Below, in pieces: positions 1-11,093 of a stretch of 64,000 bases of DNA. The DNA lies in the NCBI GenBank assembly GCA_002839415.1, contig PGXZ01000002.1, forward strand, positions 29,199 through 93,198, read 5' to 3'. Source of the DNA: Candidatus Saccharibacteria bacterium HGW-Saccharibacteria-1. Its GTDB lineage: Bacteria > Patescibacteriota > Saccharimonadia > Saccharimonadales > Saccharimonadaceae. How positions within the stretch are numbered: the stretch's first letter is position 1; each line of letters starts with the position of its first letter. The notes below the pieces were generated by a model, which was given only the letters and a program-made list of their open reading frames with translations, was not told the DNA's origin and did not search any database. The position numbers were made by a program, and so were the translations under genes.

Positions 1-99
1 AACCTACGAGCTGATGCTTACATGTGGTCTTATGAGAGGGCTAAAAAATCTAGTGTTATTAAATCGGTTTATACGGTTGAGTTGGCTCCTAGGTTTTAG
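1..99 (+). CDS. 3' end of a CDS truncated by the window start (frame 1: NLRADAYMWSYERAKKSSVIKSVYTVELAPRF*)
   Basis: Frame 1 is open from base 1 to TAG at 97-99. The listed 14..229 ORF overlaps it in another frame. Confidence 0.5.
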   Translation, partial: NLRADAYMWSYERAKKSSVIKSVYTVELAPRF

Positions 100-254
100 T
101 ATCTGCATAATTTTTTGTTCGGATAATATTAGCTTTTTACTTTTGTTTAAATTCAAACGTAGTGCTTGTTTGACCCCAGTTGTCTATGAGCTTTGCCCGT
201 GGTTACTGTATAATAGTTATATAAATTAAACGTGGTGGTGCATTTTGGGGATTT

Positions 255-2396
255 GTGAGGTTTGTTTTGAGGCACTTTACGTTGTTATCTAGCATAAGGC
301 CAATTATTATTCATCTTTTAGGTGTAGTTTTAATGTTCGGTAGCGCAAATTTTATTATGCCGAGCGTGTTTAATCAGATCGCTAGAGCTGTTGAACAAGA
401 GCCGACTTGCGCCAATGGAGAGATATACTACGACGGTTTTTCTAGCTTTTTCACGATAAAATTAAACTGTAATGACCTACCGGTTTCTGCTAGCGCTACT
501 TCGAATGACAAAGCGCTAGTTAATCCTTCACTTATGAAACTTTGGGATGGAGCTAGCAACTATTCTCCGGGAAATATATCTATTGATAATAATATTCTAT
601 CTTTAGTTTTTAGTACTAACAACAAATATCCAAAGGTGGGTACTGTCATTATAGATGCGGGTGCTATTATGAATGAATCATTGCTAGCAAATGATACTAT
701 TGTTGTTCCGGCTAGTGAAATATCAGATTTTGCGAATCCAATCGCGCAAGATGACGACTATGTAACTATTCAGGGGGGAGAATTAAATATTCCTGTCGAA
801 TTGGGAGTTTTATCTAATGATAGCGACGATAGGGATGGCGTATTGACGGCTGCTGTTTCAACTGAACCCGCTAAAGGTGTCCTAACCTTGAATTATGACG
901 GTTCATTCACCTATGCGCCGACCGTTGATTATGACGGAATTGACTCTTTCACATATACTGTTTCGGACGAGTCGGGCAGATATAGTACTGCGAACGTTCT
1001 TATATCTGATGACTTGCCGATAATAAGTTTGGTTGGTGCCTATAGGGACAACCCCGAGGAGGATCCTAATTTTGCAAAAGTAGGGGACACGATAAGGGTT
1101 GATTTTGAAACCAGTGAGCCGGTTGAGGTTGTCAGCGCTATGATAGCTGGTCGTGTTGCGAATGTTGATATATTAGATACTACCCACTTTTCAATTTATT
1201 ATGTTATGCAAGAAAGTGACGAAGAGGGTATGGTCAGATATTCGTTGATTGTGCGTGATTCGGTCGGTAACTTAGAGCCAAGTTCAGATGAGACTGATAT
1301 TTGTTTTGACAAGACCAAACCAGTGATTGATTTGGGTGGTAGCGATTATATGGATCTTGAAATAAATGACATTTATGATGAGAGCACTGTAAGCGCGATC
1401 GATGCTCAGGATGGCCAAGTTGACTTTTATGCTGATATTGACGTCGATACAAGTATAGAGGGTATTTATCTTGTGACTTATAGCGCTGTTGATAGCGCGG
1501 GTAATCAGGCCGATGTAGTTACTCGGACGGTAGTTGTTGTGGACTCTACTAAAAAAGAATTTAAGGAATTATCGGATAGCTTAATATCCTTGGGTTTAGA
1601 AAATAATTTAAATAAGGTTAATGCCAATAACTATGGTGACTTTTCTGGATTATATATCGAAAAATCATTGAACGGGCTTAAGCTAGGTCGGATAATCTTT
1701 AATAATCCGATTGATTTATCTGACGCGGACATACTGCTTTTTTTAAATGAGCTGTCAACTAGAATGGAAACTGATGACGTGGGTGTGATTGGTTTTAATA
1801 TTGAAGGTATGACGGATTTATTAGATTATTTTGGTACGAATATTACAATTAAATTTTATAATCTTGATAAATTAGGCTTTAATAATGCATCAACCTTGAG
1901 TGATGTCTTGTCGAAACTGGACGTTTATGATGATAGCGGCAAAAAAATGAATAATTCGGGCCTTGATAAAAAAAGTGGTGTTTATACCGGTTGTTTAATC
2001 GGTAGTCTTGAATGTTATACATTTACGATAAACATAGCTCATTTTTCAAAATATGTAATAAGTAAAATAGAATATCCAAAAGTTAGTGACGCGATCATTC
2101 CCGGTAATTCAGTTAATTTGGCTAACTCGGCTGTTCTATCGACAGCGGCTATCTCAAGGTTAGATAGTGCAGTTTCGCAAGAAAATACAGATAATCAAGT
2201 TACGCTTGGGGTGCACGCTAATTCGAGCAGTGACGAGCTCGTTAGCTCAAAAAAGCAGACAAATCAGACAACTAAAAAAACTTCAAGTCAGGTTGTTGCG
2301 GCGTTAGCTTGGCAATGGTTTTTTATGATTGGCCTGGCTGTGGTTTTATCTGTTTGGGCCTTGTATGTTTTGTTCTTTTATCGCCATAAAATATAA
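255..2396 (+). CDS. Secreted/anchored surface protein with cadherin-like/Ig-like repeats and C-terminal TM
   Basis: GTG start, N-terminal hydrophobic segment, 'GVLTLNYDGSFTYAPTVDYDGIDSFTYTVSD' (cadherin-like/Big_9 type), DUF5011/HYR-like 'GIYLVTYSAVDSAGNQADVVTRTVVV', C-terminal TM helix. Confidence 0.75.
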   Translation: MRFVLRHFTLLSSIRPIIIHLLGVVLMFGSANFIMPSVFNQIARAVEQEPTCANGEIYYDGFSSFFTIKLNCNDLPVSASATSNDKALVNPSLMKLWDGASNYSPGNISIDNNILSLVFSTNNKYPKVGTVIIDAGAIMNESLLANDTIVVPASEISDFANPIAQDDDYVTIQGGELNIPVELGVLSNDSDDRDGVLTAAVSTEPAKGVLTLNYDGSFTYAPTVDYDGIDSFTYTVSDESGRYSTANVLISDDLPIISLVGAYRDNPEEDPNFAKVGDTIRVDFETSEPVEVVSAMIAGRVANVDILDTTHFSIYYVMQESDEEGMVRYSLIVRDSVGNLEPSSDETDICFDKTKPVIDLGGSDYMDLEINDIYDESTVSAIDAQDGQVDFYADIDVDTSIEGIYLVTYSAVDSAGNQADVVTRTVVVVDSTKKEFKELSDSLISLGLENNLNKVNANNYGDFSGLYIEKSLNGLKLGRIIFNNPIDLSDADILLFLNELSTRMETDDVGVIGFNIEGMTDLLDYFGTNITIKFYNLDKLGFNNASTLSDVLSKLDVYDDSGKKMNNSGLDKKSGVYTGCLIGSLECYTFTINIAHFSKYVISKIEYPKVSDAIIPGNSVNLANSAVLSTAAISRLDSAVSQENTDNQVTLGVHANSSSDELVSSKKQTNQTTKKTSSQVVAALAWQWFFMIGLAVVLSVWALYVLFFYRHKI

Positions 2397-2452
2397 TTTA
2401 TTTTTATAAAGTCTCGTTTTTTAAGTTTGAGTACATTATTATTGATAGTATA

Positions 2453-3355
2453 GTGATGAAAATATCTAAGAAAAAAAATAAACAATCCGAATCTATCATT
2501 GATAGGTTAAAAAATACATACAAGCTATTAGCCGTTCCACATGCTAAAAATGAATATCGACCGCATTTAATTCGAGGTTATGGCTTGGTTGCGATTGTTT
2601 TTTTGGCGGTTGGGTTACAATTTGGGTATAACGGCGTAGCGAGCGGTAGTGTTTTGGGCGATAAAACTGACATTACTATCAATTCGCTACTTGAAGCGAC
2701 TAATAAAATACGGTCTGACAATAGTAAGAGTGAGTTGACTTTAAGCGCCAAGTTAAATAAAGCGGCTAATTTGAAAGCACAGGACATGTTTGCTGACCAA
2801 TATTGGTCGCATAATGCTCCAGATGGGACCTTGCCATGGAAGTGGTTGGGTGATGTCGGCTATGATTATAGTGAGGCTGGCGAGAATTTAGCCATGAATT
2901 ATAGCCTGACGGCTAATGTCATGAAAGCTTGGATGAACTCGCCTGAACATCGCGAGAATGTGTTAAAGGACAGTTATCAAGAGGTTGGCTTCTCGATTGT
3001 TAGCGGCACCTTAAATAACAAACCAACCACGATTATAGTAGCGCTATATGCAGTCCCAGCCCAAGTTGCAGGGGCTAACACTCAAAAGGTCTTTACAGAG
3101 GCTACGCCGTCATCACGCAACGGTATCGTTGCCAGTATGATTTCGGTTTTCCAATTTGTTACACCGGCGGCCATGGCTAGCTTGGCGTTGTTGGCGTTTG
3201 CTGTTATCGTTTCGGCTTCGGCGCATACTTATCGTGATAAATTACCTAAGAAACTTCGAAAATCTTGGCGTAAGCATCATGGGCTATTTAAAATAATAGG
3301 GTTAGTGATCTTTGGCTTGGCGATTTTGCTACTTTATAATAGTGGACAGATTTAG
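2453..3355 (+). CDS. CAP-domain (SCP/PR1-like) membrane protein
   Basis: 'LNKAANLKAQDMFADQYWSHNAPDGTLPWKWL...AGENLAMNY...AWMNSPEHRENVL' matches the CAP/YkwD family; TM segments at both ends. Confidence 0.85.
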   Translation: MMKISKKKNKQSESIIDRLKNTYKLLAVPHAKNEYRPHLIRGYGLVAIVFLAVGLQFGYNGVASGSVLGDKTDITINSLLEATNKIRSDNSKSELTLSAKLNKAANLKAQDMFADQYWSHNAPDGTLPWKWLGDVGYDYSEAGENLAMNYSLTANVMKAWMNSPEHRENVLKDSYQEVGFSIVSGTLNNKPTTIIVALYAVPAQVAGANTQKVFTEATPSSRNGIVASMISVFQFVTPAAMASLALLAFAVIVSASAHTYRDKLPKKLRKSWRKHHGLFKIIGLVIFGLAILLLYNSGQI

Positions 3356-3442
3356 TATATTTCTTAGCTAATCATTGTTTTTAATGCCCATATCTGTTAT
3401 AATTTACAACTGATTAGTTAAAAGTAATAAGGAATTATTTAA

Positions 3443-3751
3443 ATGGTAAAAGCAGTCATTAAAGTCGGCGGAAAACAATTTATTGTTGCCGAAAAAGAGA
3501 CCCTCCTGGTGGACCTCCTCCCTGAAGGCACAAAAGAGCTCACGCTTGATGCACTGTTGGTTATTGATGGCGAAAAAACGCAAGTCGGTACTCCAACTGT
3601 TAAAGGTGTGACTGTATTGGCTAAGGTTGTTGAAGACCTAGTCAAGGGTGACAAAATTCGTGTTATACGCTACAAATCAAAAAAGCGTGTTCACAAAGAG
3701 AATGGTCATCGCCAAAAATATAGCAAGATTGAAATTGCTTCAATCAAATAA
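3443..3751 (+). CDS. rplU: 50S ribosomal protein L21
   Basis: 'MVKAVIKVGGKQFIVAEKETLLVDLL...VIRYKSKKRVHKENGHRQKYSKIEI' is a typical L21. Confidence 0.95.
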   Translation: MVKAVIKVGGKQFIVAEKETLLVDLLPEGTKELTLDALLVIDGEKTQVGTPTVKGVTVLAKVVEDLVKGDKIRVIRYKSKKRVHKENGHRQKYSKIEIASIK

Positions 3752-3763
3752 ATCTATAAAACT

Positions 3764-3793
3764 AAAATACTCGCTCTAAGCGAGTATTTTTTT
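3764..3793 (+). terminator. Rho-independent terminator after rplU
   Basis: aaaatactcgct-cta-agcgagtatttt hairpin followed by a T tract. Confidence 0.9.
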
Positions 3794-3839
3794 ATGCGCT
3801 CATGGTATAATAGGGCAAAAGAGAGAGGGAAATCAAAAC

Positions 3840-4607
3840 GTGCCAATTGTAATAACAGTTACTAATCAAAAGGGTGGGGTAGGTAAAACGACAACTGCCG
3901 TTAATTTAGCATATTACACCGCAAAGGCCGGTAAAAAAACTTTGTTAATTGATTTTGATCCACAGGGCAATGCTACTAGTGGACTTGGTATAGACAAGCA
4001 ATCTTTAGAGCAAGCAATGGTAGACGTGATAATGGAATCGACTACGCTTGATCAGGTAACGCTACAGACTGCTTATAAAGATTTTTTTTTGGCACCAACC
4101 GTACCTAATCTTGCCAATGCCGAGGTGGAGCTAGCTCAGGCTGATAGGCGATTTTCTCGTCTTAAAAATGCGATTGATTCTAGCCAAGCGAATTACGATA
4201 TAATTATCATCGACAGTCCGCCGAGCCTTAGTTTATTAACTGTTAACGGCCTTGTAGCCTCTAATTATGTATTGTTACCAGTCCAGGCCGAATTTTATGC
4301 ACTAGAGGGTCTAGGTCAGCTATTGGACGCAATGAAATTAGTTCGAAAGGGTATGAATCCAACGCTTGAATTATTAGGGGTTTTGCCAACCATGATGGAT
4401 AGTCGAACAACATTAAGTGGCCAAGTTCATGAAGAAATAAAAAAGCATTTTCCTGGAAAAGTATTTAGCGAAGTTATTCCGCGTAATATTCGTTTAGCCG
4501 AGGCTCCAAGTCACGGCTTGCCGATAGGCGCTTATGATAGGTTCTCAAAAGGTGCAAGGGCATATAAGGCATTTACCAAGGAGGTGTTAAATCGTGTCAG
4601 TATCTAA
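3840..4607 (+). CDS. parA: Chromosome partitioning ATPase ParA/Soj
   Basis: 'TVTNQKGGVGKTTTAVNLAY', 'LIDFDPQGNATSGLG', 'IIIDSPPSLSLLTVNGL'. Confidence 0.95.
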   Translation: MPIVITVTNQKGGVGKTTTAVNLAYYTAKAGKKTLLIDFDPQGNATSGLGIDKQSLEQAMVDVIMESTTLDQVTLQTAYKDFFLAPTVPNLANAEVELAQADRRFSRLKNAIDSSQANYDIIIIDSPPSLSLLTVNGLVASNYVLLPVQAEFYALEGLGQLLDAMKLVRKGMNPTLELLGVLPTMMDSRTTLSGQVHEEIKKHFPGKVFSEVIPRNIRLAEAPSHGLPIGAYDRFSKGARAYKAFTKEVLNRVSI

Positions 4608-5496
4608 TAATAAAACTCAAAAAAGAGGTTTAGGTAGGGGTTTTGAATCCTTGATTCCAACAGAATTGCTTGATGAATCGTTTGATCCTACAGCCTCTCA
4701 AGACCAGCAGGTTAGTGAACTTCGACAGATTAAACTAAATCAAATTGTTGTTGATGCTGATCAGCCACGTAAACAATTTGATCAAGAGGGCCTTGAGGAT
4801 TTAGCAGCTTCAATTTCTGAGCATGGCGTAGTCCAGCCGATTATTGTTATTCCATATCAAGATGGTTATCAGATTGTCGCCGGCGAGCGACGTTACCGGG
4901 CTTCTAAGATTGCAGGGCTCGATAAGATTCCGGCGCTTGTTCGTACGCTAACTGACCAGCATAAACTAGAAATTTCGTTAATCGAGAATTTGCAGCGTAG
5001 AGATTTAAATGCGATGGAAACAGCAACGGCATATTTGAAATTGCGTGATCAGTTTAATCTAACACTCGAAGAGATCGGTAAAAGGGTTGGAAATCGCTCC
5101 GTAAGTGCCGTAAGCAACAAATTGCGACTACTTAAGCTTTCGAATGCTATCAAAGAGCAATTAGTTGCGGGTAACATAACTGAAGGCCAGGCAAGGCCTT
5201 TGATTGGACTTGACGATGAAACCGTGAAAAATGTTTTACCGCAGATTATTGGCGAAAATTGGAACTCGCGCAAAATTGAACAATTTGTAGTGAACTTGAA
5301 AAAAAATCGATCAGATTCTAGTTTGACGGCGATGCAAAAAATTAAGCAGCAGCCTTATGACAAGCAACTTAAACACATTCAAGATCGGCTTAAGACCGAG
5401 GTTAAGATCCAAACTAATTCAAAAGGCGCTGGCCGCATTACGATTAAATTTAAAAATGAAAAAGAATTTGAACGGCTTCAGGAACTAATAGGTTAA
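4594..5496 (+). CDS. parB: Chromosome partitioning protein ParB
   Basis: 'RGLGRGFESLIP', 'DQPRKQFDQEGLEDLAASISEHGVVQPIIV', 'IVAGERRYRASKIAG'; overlaps parA by 14 nt. Confidence 0.95.
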   Translation: MSVSNNKTQKRGLGRGFESLIPTELLDESFDPTASQDQQVSELRQIKLNQIVVDADQPRKQFDQEGLEDLAASISEHGVVQPIIVIPYQDGYQIVAGERRYRASKIAGLDKIPALVRTLTDQHKLEISLIENLQRRDLNAMETATAYLKLRDQFNLTLEEIGKRVGNRSVSAVSNKLRLLKLSNAIKEQLVAGNITEGQARPLIGLDDETVKNVLPQIIGENWNSRKIEQFVVNLKKNRSDSSLTAMQKIKQQPYDKQLKHIQDRLKTEVKIQTNSKGAGRITIKFKNEKEFERLQELIG

Positions 5497-5497
5497 A

Positions 5498-6097
5498 TTA
5501 AAAGTTACGAAACTTATCAAAGGGATAGATTCGTAGGCCAACTGGCCCAACAACGTCATAAAATGGTATTGTCCCAAGGCCATTGCGTGAGTCATAAGAA
5601 TAAGAGCCTTGACGATGGTCGCCAGAAACAAATAGCTCTCCATCGGGTACGATAGTATCTAAAGTTCCGCTAGTTGTGCTGCCGGGTTCGCCGTTGTTGT
5701 TATCGTCAGGGTTAAAGCCGTTTGGATTTTCTGTATTATATACTGTGTAATGACCATCGCTTAGAACGACTCTTTCGCCAGGGAAGGCTATAACTCGCTT
5801 TACAATGTATTCGTCGCCGTTTTCGACACTATAACGAGGGTTTCTAAACACAATTACTTGACCACGTTGTGGTATATAATCTTTGTTCTGTATTTGAGAT
5901 AATGTTACGGGTAGGCGATTAACGATCAATCTGTCATTCGTATACAGTGTTGTTTCCATACTAGGGCCGATAACGCTAAAGCTGCGAAAGACGAATGTAT
6001 TTATAACTAATGTACCTATTAAGACGCATACTATAAATACTGCAATGCTAATTGCGTCTTTTATGAACGGGTGGCGTTTAAAGAAGTTCATTTCCAT
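5498..6097 (-). CDS. lepB: Signal peptidase I
   Basis: TM near N-terminus, 'VIGPSMETTLYTNDRLIVNRL', 'YIVKRVIAFPGE', 'LFVSGDHRQGSYSYDSRNGLGTIP'. Confidence 0.92.
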   Translation of the reverse strand: MEMNFFKRHPFIKDAISIAVFIVCVLIGTLVINTFVFRSFSVIGPSMETTLYTNDRLIVNRLPVTLSQIQNKDYIPQRGQVIVFRNPRYSVENGDEYIVKRVIAFPGERVVLSDGHYTVYNTENPNGFNPDDNNNGEPGSTTSGTLDTIVPDGELFVSGDHRQGSYSYDSRNGLGTIPFYDVVGPVGLRIYPFDKFRNF

Positions 6098-6192
6098 GTC
6101 TTACCACTATACACTTTTTATTTATTTATGAATAGCGATAAGCTTATTGTTTTGAATATAGCTACAAGTTAGTTATAATAGTACGAGCATTT

Positions 6193-7839
6193 ATGAGAAA
6201 TAGACAATCATCAATTGACGGTTTTGTAAAACGGAGATCTGGAAACCGTATTAGTTCATCACATGATTTTAAACGTAATCATGAAGGTGAAACGGGTGAA
6301 GTAAAATTACTACACAACACTGGTAGCGATAAGGTAAAGAATCTTGATCAACATAAGGTTCAGACCGGTCGCGCCCTTGGTCGATCTGATATTGAAGATT
6401 CGTTAAAGGGTATCAACGTTAGCGGTGGCCCAGAAAAGAAACTCAGCCGCAGACAAATACGAAAATTGGCAAAAAATAATAAAAAACCACGAAGTTTAAA
6501 ACGTCGAATAACTAAATGGTTCATAATTATATTGGTAGTCGCCTTGTTGAGTGCTGGTAGTTTTGTGGTTTATAAAATTGTGCGCGCTAGTAAAAACTCT
6601 TTTAAGGGTGATTTCTTGGGACTACTTGTTAGTAATAAGCCTCTAAAGCAAGATAGCAATGGGCGAAGTAATTTTTTGCTTTTGGGAACTTCAGAAGACG
6701 ATCAAGGTCATGACGGGGCTGATTTAACTGATTCTATGATGATCATTAGTGTTGATCAAAAAAACAAAAATATTTATATGTTTAGTATACCGCGTGATTT
6801 ATATGTAAAATATGGCGAAGCTTGTCCAGCTGGTTATGCTGGTAAGATAAATGCATACTTTAGTTGTTCGAACGATGGTACGACAGCCGAGGCCGAGCAG
6901 GATAGGTTAGCTAAAACACAAAGCTTTGTTGGTGATATATTTGGTATGGATATTCAATACGGTGTTCATGTTAATCATACAGTAATCAAGCAGGCAGTTG
7001 ATGCCGTTGGCGGTGTTGATGTTGATGTTCAAGGAAGTAATGGCGACTCAGGAGTTTTGGATAGAAACTTTGACTGGCGCTGTAATTATAAGTGTTATTT
7101 AGTTAAATACGACAACGGCGTACACCACTTGGACGGTGAACATGCTTTGTTCTTGTCAATGGCAAGAGGTGATATTGCGCCAACATATGGTTTGGGTAAC
7201 TCGAACTTTGATCGCGAGAAAAATCAGCAAAAAATTATCATGGCCCTAAAGACCAAGGCGACGTCAACGGGTATATTGACAAACTTGGGCGCGATTACTA
7301 AGTTAATCGACGCGCTAGGAGATAACCTTAGGACGAATATTGGTACCGACGAGATTAAGACATTAGTTCAAGTTGCAAGTGACACAAAACAAACTGATAT
7401 TCACACATTAAGTATGTTTGGAGATGAGAATGCGGTTGTTACTACGGGTAATTATGGCGGGGCAAGTGTGGTTATGCCTGCGGCTGGTATATTTGATTAT
7501 AGTGATATTAAATTATTTGTAGCCAAAAATCTAACAAGCAATCCCGTAACTAGGGAGGCGGCTTCAATCGTAGTTCTAAATGGCACTGGCGAGACCGGTT
7601 ATGGCCAAACCAAGGCCGATGGATTAACTAGTGAGGGTTATAATGTAACGTTGGTTGATAATGCGCCCGATGGTACATACGGCAAAGTTGAAATTTATCA
7701 GATTGGTACAGAAAACAATACTGCTACGGCCGCTAAATTAGCTGAAAAATACAAGATAAAGGTAAAAACAACTGCGCCACCTATTGAAGTAACTAGTGAT
7801 GTTAAATTTGTTATTATTTATGGAGCCACCGATAACTAG
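6193..7839 (+). CDS. LytR-CpsA-Psr (LCP) family protein with LytR_C domain
   Basis: N-terminal cytoplasmic region and TM, 'LLLGTSEDDQGHDGADLTDSMMIISVDQKNKNIYMFSIPRDLYV', C-terminal 'ASIVVLNGTGETGYGQTKADGL'. Confidence 0.92.
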   Translation: MRNRQSSIDGFVKRRSGNRISSSHDFKRNHEGETGEVKLLHNTGSDKVKNLDQHKVQTGRALGRSDIEDSLKGINVSGGPEKKLSRRQIRKLAKNNKKPRSLKRRITKWFIIILVVALLSAGSFVVYKIVRASKNSFKGDFLGLLVSNKPLKQDSNGRSNFLLLGTSEDDQGHDGADLTDSMMIISVDQKNKNIYMFSIPRDLYVKYGEACPAGYAGKINAYFSCSNDGTTAEAEQDRLAKTQSFVGDIFGMDIQYGVHVNHTVIKQAVDAVGGVDVDVQGSNGDSGVLDRNFDWRCNYKCYLVKYDNGVHHLDGEHALFLSMARGDIAPTYGLGNSNFDREKNQQKIIMALKTKATSTGILTNLGAITKLIDALGDNLRTNIGTDEIKTLVQVASDTKQTDIHTLSMFGDENAVVTTGNYGGASVVMPAAGIFDYSDIKLFVAKNLTSNPVTREAASIVVLNGTGETGYGQTKADGLTSEGYNVTLVDNAPDGTYGKVEIYQIGTENNTATAAKLAEKYKIKVKTTAPPIEVTSDVKFVIIYGATDN

Positions 7840-7872
7840 GTTGGTTGACCCGTGTTATAATAGTTTATAGTT

Positions 7873-8670
7873 ATGGAGTTTTTGAAATTAGTTAAGCGAC
7901 GTTCATTTCTAAATGAGTTATTATATGTGCTGTTGAATGTCGGAATGGCAATTGCCATACTTGTTATTATCAAAGTTACCGGATCTGTTTTTCCGGCCTT
8001 TATTCTTGTCTTACTAAGCAAGTGGAGGGTTTTGGCGGTTCGTTCAAGGTTTTGGGCTGCAAATATTCAAGCTAACTTAGTCAGCGTCATTGTTGATTTT
8101 AGCTATATAATAATTCTATACAAATCAAGCTTATCTAGTATAAATAGTACACAAAACTTTATCTTCCAGGCTATTCTTGTGACTATTTATGTATTTTGGC
8201 TTTTGTATTTAAGGCCAAAGTCAAAGCGCGTATATGTTGTCGCCCAGGCTGGATTGGCTGTCTTTGCGGGTATTACGGCTATTTATGCGATTACTTATGG
8301 CTGGATTGCATCACCGGTTGTATTGCTTGTTTGGCTGGTTGGATACGCCACTGCAAGACACGTACTTAGCAGCTACGAAGAAGATCATCTGTTATTTTTG
8401 AGCCTTGTTTGGGGGTTGGTTATAGCTGAGATCGGTTGGTTGGCTTATCACTGGACTGTGGCGTATCGATTGCCATTTATCACCAATCTGATGCTACCTC
8501 AGGTTTCGATAATTATTCTATGCGTTAGCTTTTTGGCATATAAATCATACGACTCTTTTATTCAAAATGGTAAAATCAAATTGAATGATATAATACTGCC
8601 GCTGATATTTACAATCAGTACCGTAAGCGTTTTATTACTGGCGTTTAATGGCGTTAGCTCAAATATCTAA
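7873..8670 (+). CDS. Polytopic integral membrane protein of unknown function
   Basis: Long ORF with multiple hydrophobic helices; TATAAT just upstream. Confidence 0.75.
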   Translation: MEFLKLVKRRSFLNELLYVLLNVGMAIAILVIIKVTGSVFPAFILVLLSKWRVLAVRSRFWAANIQANLVSVIVDFSYIIILYKSSLSSINSTQNFIFQAILVTIYVFWLLYLRPKSKRVYVVAQAGLAVFAGITAIYAITYGWIASPVVLLVWLVGYATARHVLSSYEEDHLLFLSLVWGLVIAEIGWLAYHWTVAYRLPFITNLMLPQVSIIILCVSFLAYKSYDSFIQNGKIKLNDIILPLIFTISTVSVLLLAFNGVSSNI

Positions 8671-9490
8671 AAGCAATTATATAATCTTGTTGAATAAATA
8701 ATTTGAACGACTTTTCCGTGGCAAATTGAATTAAGCTTGGGTGTTGTTCTGGGTCGGCTTCGATTATTAAATACCCACCATTATTTAAGGTGTTAATAGA
8801 TTGAATAACTAGTTTTTCGATAAGTTGTTTGCCGGAGTTATCTGCAAACAGAGCTAATGATGGTTCGTAATTCGTTTCGGGTGATCGTGCCCAATCTTTA
8901 TCGACATAGGGTAGGTTGGCGATTATAATATCAAATTTATTGTTAATGCTTGCTAGTAAGTCACTTTCTATAAGGTCTACAGTCGCCTTTAATCTGTCTG
9001 CGTTTATTTTGGCGATCTCGAGAGCCTCGGGGCTGACATCGGAAAGTGTTACGTCTAAATCTGGCTCTTCGAGTTTAGCGCTAATGCCAAGACAACCGCT
9101 ACCGGTGCCGATATCAATTAGGTTTGAAATTTTATCTGTATTGATTTGTTTTAGGATATCTATGATTGTTTCTGATTCTGGCCGGGGTATCAGCGTGTCT
9201 TTTGTAATCTGGAATTCGCGTCCATAAAATTCTTTATAGCCGAATAAATAGGCAAGTGGTATGCGTTTTAGTCGTTGTTCGATTATTTCGTCAACTTTTG
9301 ATAGGGTTTCTGTGTCAATTTTAGCCTCGGGATATGCATGCAGGTAGGTTCTGTTTTTTAACATACAGTTTGATAAAATAATTTCGGCATCAAGGTCGGG
9401 GCTGGGTATGCCAGCTTTGGAAAGTTTTAGTGAAGCGTCTGCAAGCCAATCTTTAATTACTGGCATTTGCGGCAGCCAATTCGCGTTCAT
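8654..9490 (-). CDS. prmC: Peptide chain release factor N5-glutamine methyltransferase
   Basis: '[14 protein letters not shown]', '[14 protein letters not shown]', '[11 protein letters not shown]' (NPPY-like motif is NLPY); follows and overlaps prfA. Confidence 0.92.
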   Translation of the reverse strand: MNANWLPQMPVIKDWLADASLKLSKAGIPSPDLDAEIILSNCMLKNRTYLHAYPEAKIDTETLSKVDEIIEQRLKRIPLAYLFGYKEFYGREFQITKDTLIPRPESETIIDILKQINTDKISNLIDIGTGSGCLGISAKLEEPDLDVTLSDVSPEALEIAKINADRLKATVDLIESDLLASINNKFDIIIANLPYVDKDWARSPETNYEPSLALFADNSGKQLIEKLVIQSINTLNNGGYLIIEADPEQHPSLIQFATEKSFKLFIQQDYIIAFRYLS

Positions 9491-10523
9491 AGCTTTGTAG
9501 TTTTTCTACTAAATCTTCGATATCGCCGTTCATAGCCCCGGGAATCCCACTGCGAGAATAGCTGATTCGATGATCAGTAATGCGGTCCTGGGGGAAATTA
9601 TAGGTGCGAATTTTTTCGCTACGATCACCCGAGCCGATTAGGCTGCGACGCTCTGCTGTTAATTTTGCTTGTTCGGCGTCGGTTTTTTGTTGTAGTAAAC
9701 GACTACGGAGTACGCCGAGGGCTTTTTCTTTGTTTTTTAACTGAGATTTCTCATCCTGGTTAATGACTACCATGCCGGTAGGGATGTGAGTTATGCGAAC
9801 AGCACTGTCGGTAGTATTGACGGACTGTCCGCCGTGTCCACCAGAACGATAAATATCAATTCGTAGATCATTTGCTTCGATTTTAATGTCAGTTTCTTCG
9901 GCTTCGGGAAGAACAGCTACTGTTACGGTGCTAGTATGGATTCGTCCTTGTGATTCAGTGGTTGGGACGCGTTGGACGCGATGAACGCCAGATTCGAATT
10001 TTAATTTTGAATACGGAGCGTCGCCTTTGATACTAAAAATAACTTCTTTGTAGCCACCGGTGTCGTTGGCGCTCTCGCTGATTAGCTCGGTTCGCAAGTT
10101 GTGGGTTTCACAGTAACGTAGATACATTCGATATAGTTCGGCGGCAAACAAACTGGCCTCATCGCCACCAGCGCCAGCCCGAATCTCGACAATGATATTT
10201 TTTTCGTCATTAGGGTCTTTGGGCGCAAGCATGGCAAATAACTCATCATCAATTTTCTGCAGCTGCTCGTTGATGTCGTCTATCTCTTGCCTGGCCATCT
10301 CGGCTAGTTCGTCATTACCGCTAGCTAATTCCTTGGCCTCATCTAATTGACCTCTGAGGGTTTCTTGCAAATTAGCTTTTTCAAGGATGTTGTTTAATTC
10401 GGTAGCACGCTTGTTTTTCTTGGTATAGTCAGGGTCTGTATAAGCAGTGGGTGATGATAAAAACGAATCAAGCTCGGCTTTTTCGAGTTGCAATTCTGCG
10501 GTGTTGAGTGATATTTTTGCCAT
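9453..10523 (-). CDS. prfA: Peptide chain release factor 1
   Basis: '[21 protein letters not shown]', '[21 protein letters not shown]', '[25 protein letters not shown]'. Confidence 0.96.
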   Translation of the reverse strand: MAKISLNTAELQLEKAELDSFLSSPTAYTDPDYTKKNKRATELNNILEKANLQETLRGQLDEAKELASGNDELAEMARQEIDDINEQLQKIDDELFAMLAPKDPNDEKNIIVEIRAGAGGDEASLFAAELYRMYLRYCETHNLRTELISESANDTGGYKEVIFSIKGDAPYSKLKFESGVHRVQRVPTTESQGRIHTSTVTVAVLPEAEETDIKIEANDLRIDIYRSGGHGGQSVNTTDSAVRITHIPTGMVVINQDEKSQLKNKEKALGVLRSRLLQQKTDAEQAKLTAERRSLIGSGDRSEKIRTYNFPQDRITDHRISYSRSGIPGAMNGDIEDLVEKLQSYERELAAANASN

Positions 10524-10554
10524 AATTTTATAAACCTTTTATTATATTGTAACA

Positions 10555-10590
10555 AAAAAGAGGCTATCATCACGATAACCTCTTTTGATA
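10555..10590 (-). terminator. Terminator/intergenic hairpin between rpmE and prfA
   Basis: aaaagaggctatc...gataacctctttt hairpin with one mismatch and flanking A/T runs. Confidence 0.7.
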
Positions 10591-10596
10591 TTAAAG

Positions 10597-10920
10597 CTAA
10601 AGTTCTTCTGATTTTTTAGCTTTTTGAGCGTTAGCCTTTTTAGCTTTACTTGCAAGCGCAATTTTACGAGCTTCAGCAGCTGCAAATTTAGCCTTAAAGC
10701 GATCAACACGACCTTCGGTGTCGATAATTTTTTCTTCACCTGTAAAGAATGGGTGAGAAGCTGATGAGATGTGGATTTTAACGAGTGGATATTCGTTGCC
10801 ATCTTCCCATTTAGTTGTTTCGTTGGTCTGCGCAGTAGACTGTGTCAAAAACGCAAACCCAGCCACCTCGTCGCTAAATACGACAGGGCGATATTCGGTT
10901 GGGTGTAAATTGGTTTTCAT
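10597..10920 (-). CDS. rpmE: 50S ribosomal protein L31 (type B-like, extended K/A-rich C-terminus)
   Basis: '[79 protein letters not shown]'; start moved to the internal ATG. Confidence 0.92.
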   Translation of the reverse strand: MKTNLHPTEYRPVVFSDEVAGFAFLTQSTAQTNETTKWEDGNEYPLVKIHISSASHPFFTGEEKIIDTEGRVDRFKAKFAAAEARKIALASKAKKANAQKAKKSEEL

Positions 10921-11093
10921 AATCTGATATATTGTATCTGTTTTTGGTTGAAATGTCAAAGGGTTATTGTATTTGTTGAAATACTTTAGCCAGAGTGTTA
11001 TAATTAACCAGTAAATAATTTAATGACACAACCTGCGTAAAAGACAAACTCGGAACCTTCGAGATGCAGGTGAGGAAAAAGGAGCACAAATTT

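Noticed and set aside
14-229. 71-aa ORF at the window start
   Set aside because: Overlaps a better frame-1 reading that ends at 99 and looks like the tail of a truncated upstream gene; no RBS or family signature.
10542-10802. 86-aa minus ORF overlapping rpmE
   Set aside because: Out-of-frame shadow of rpmE.
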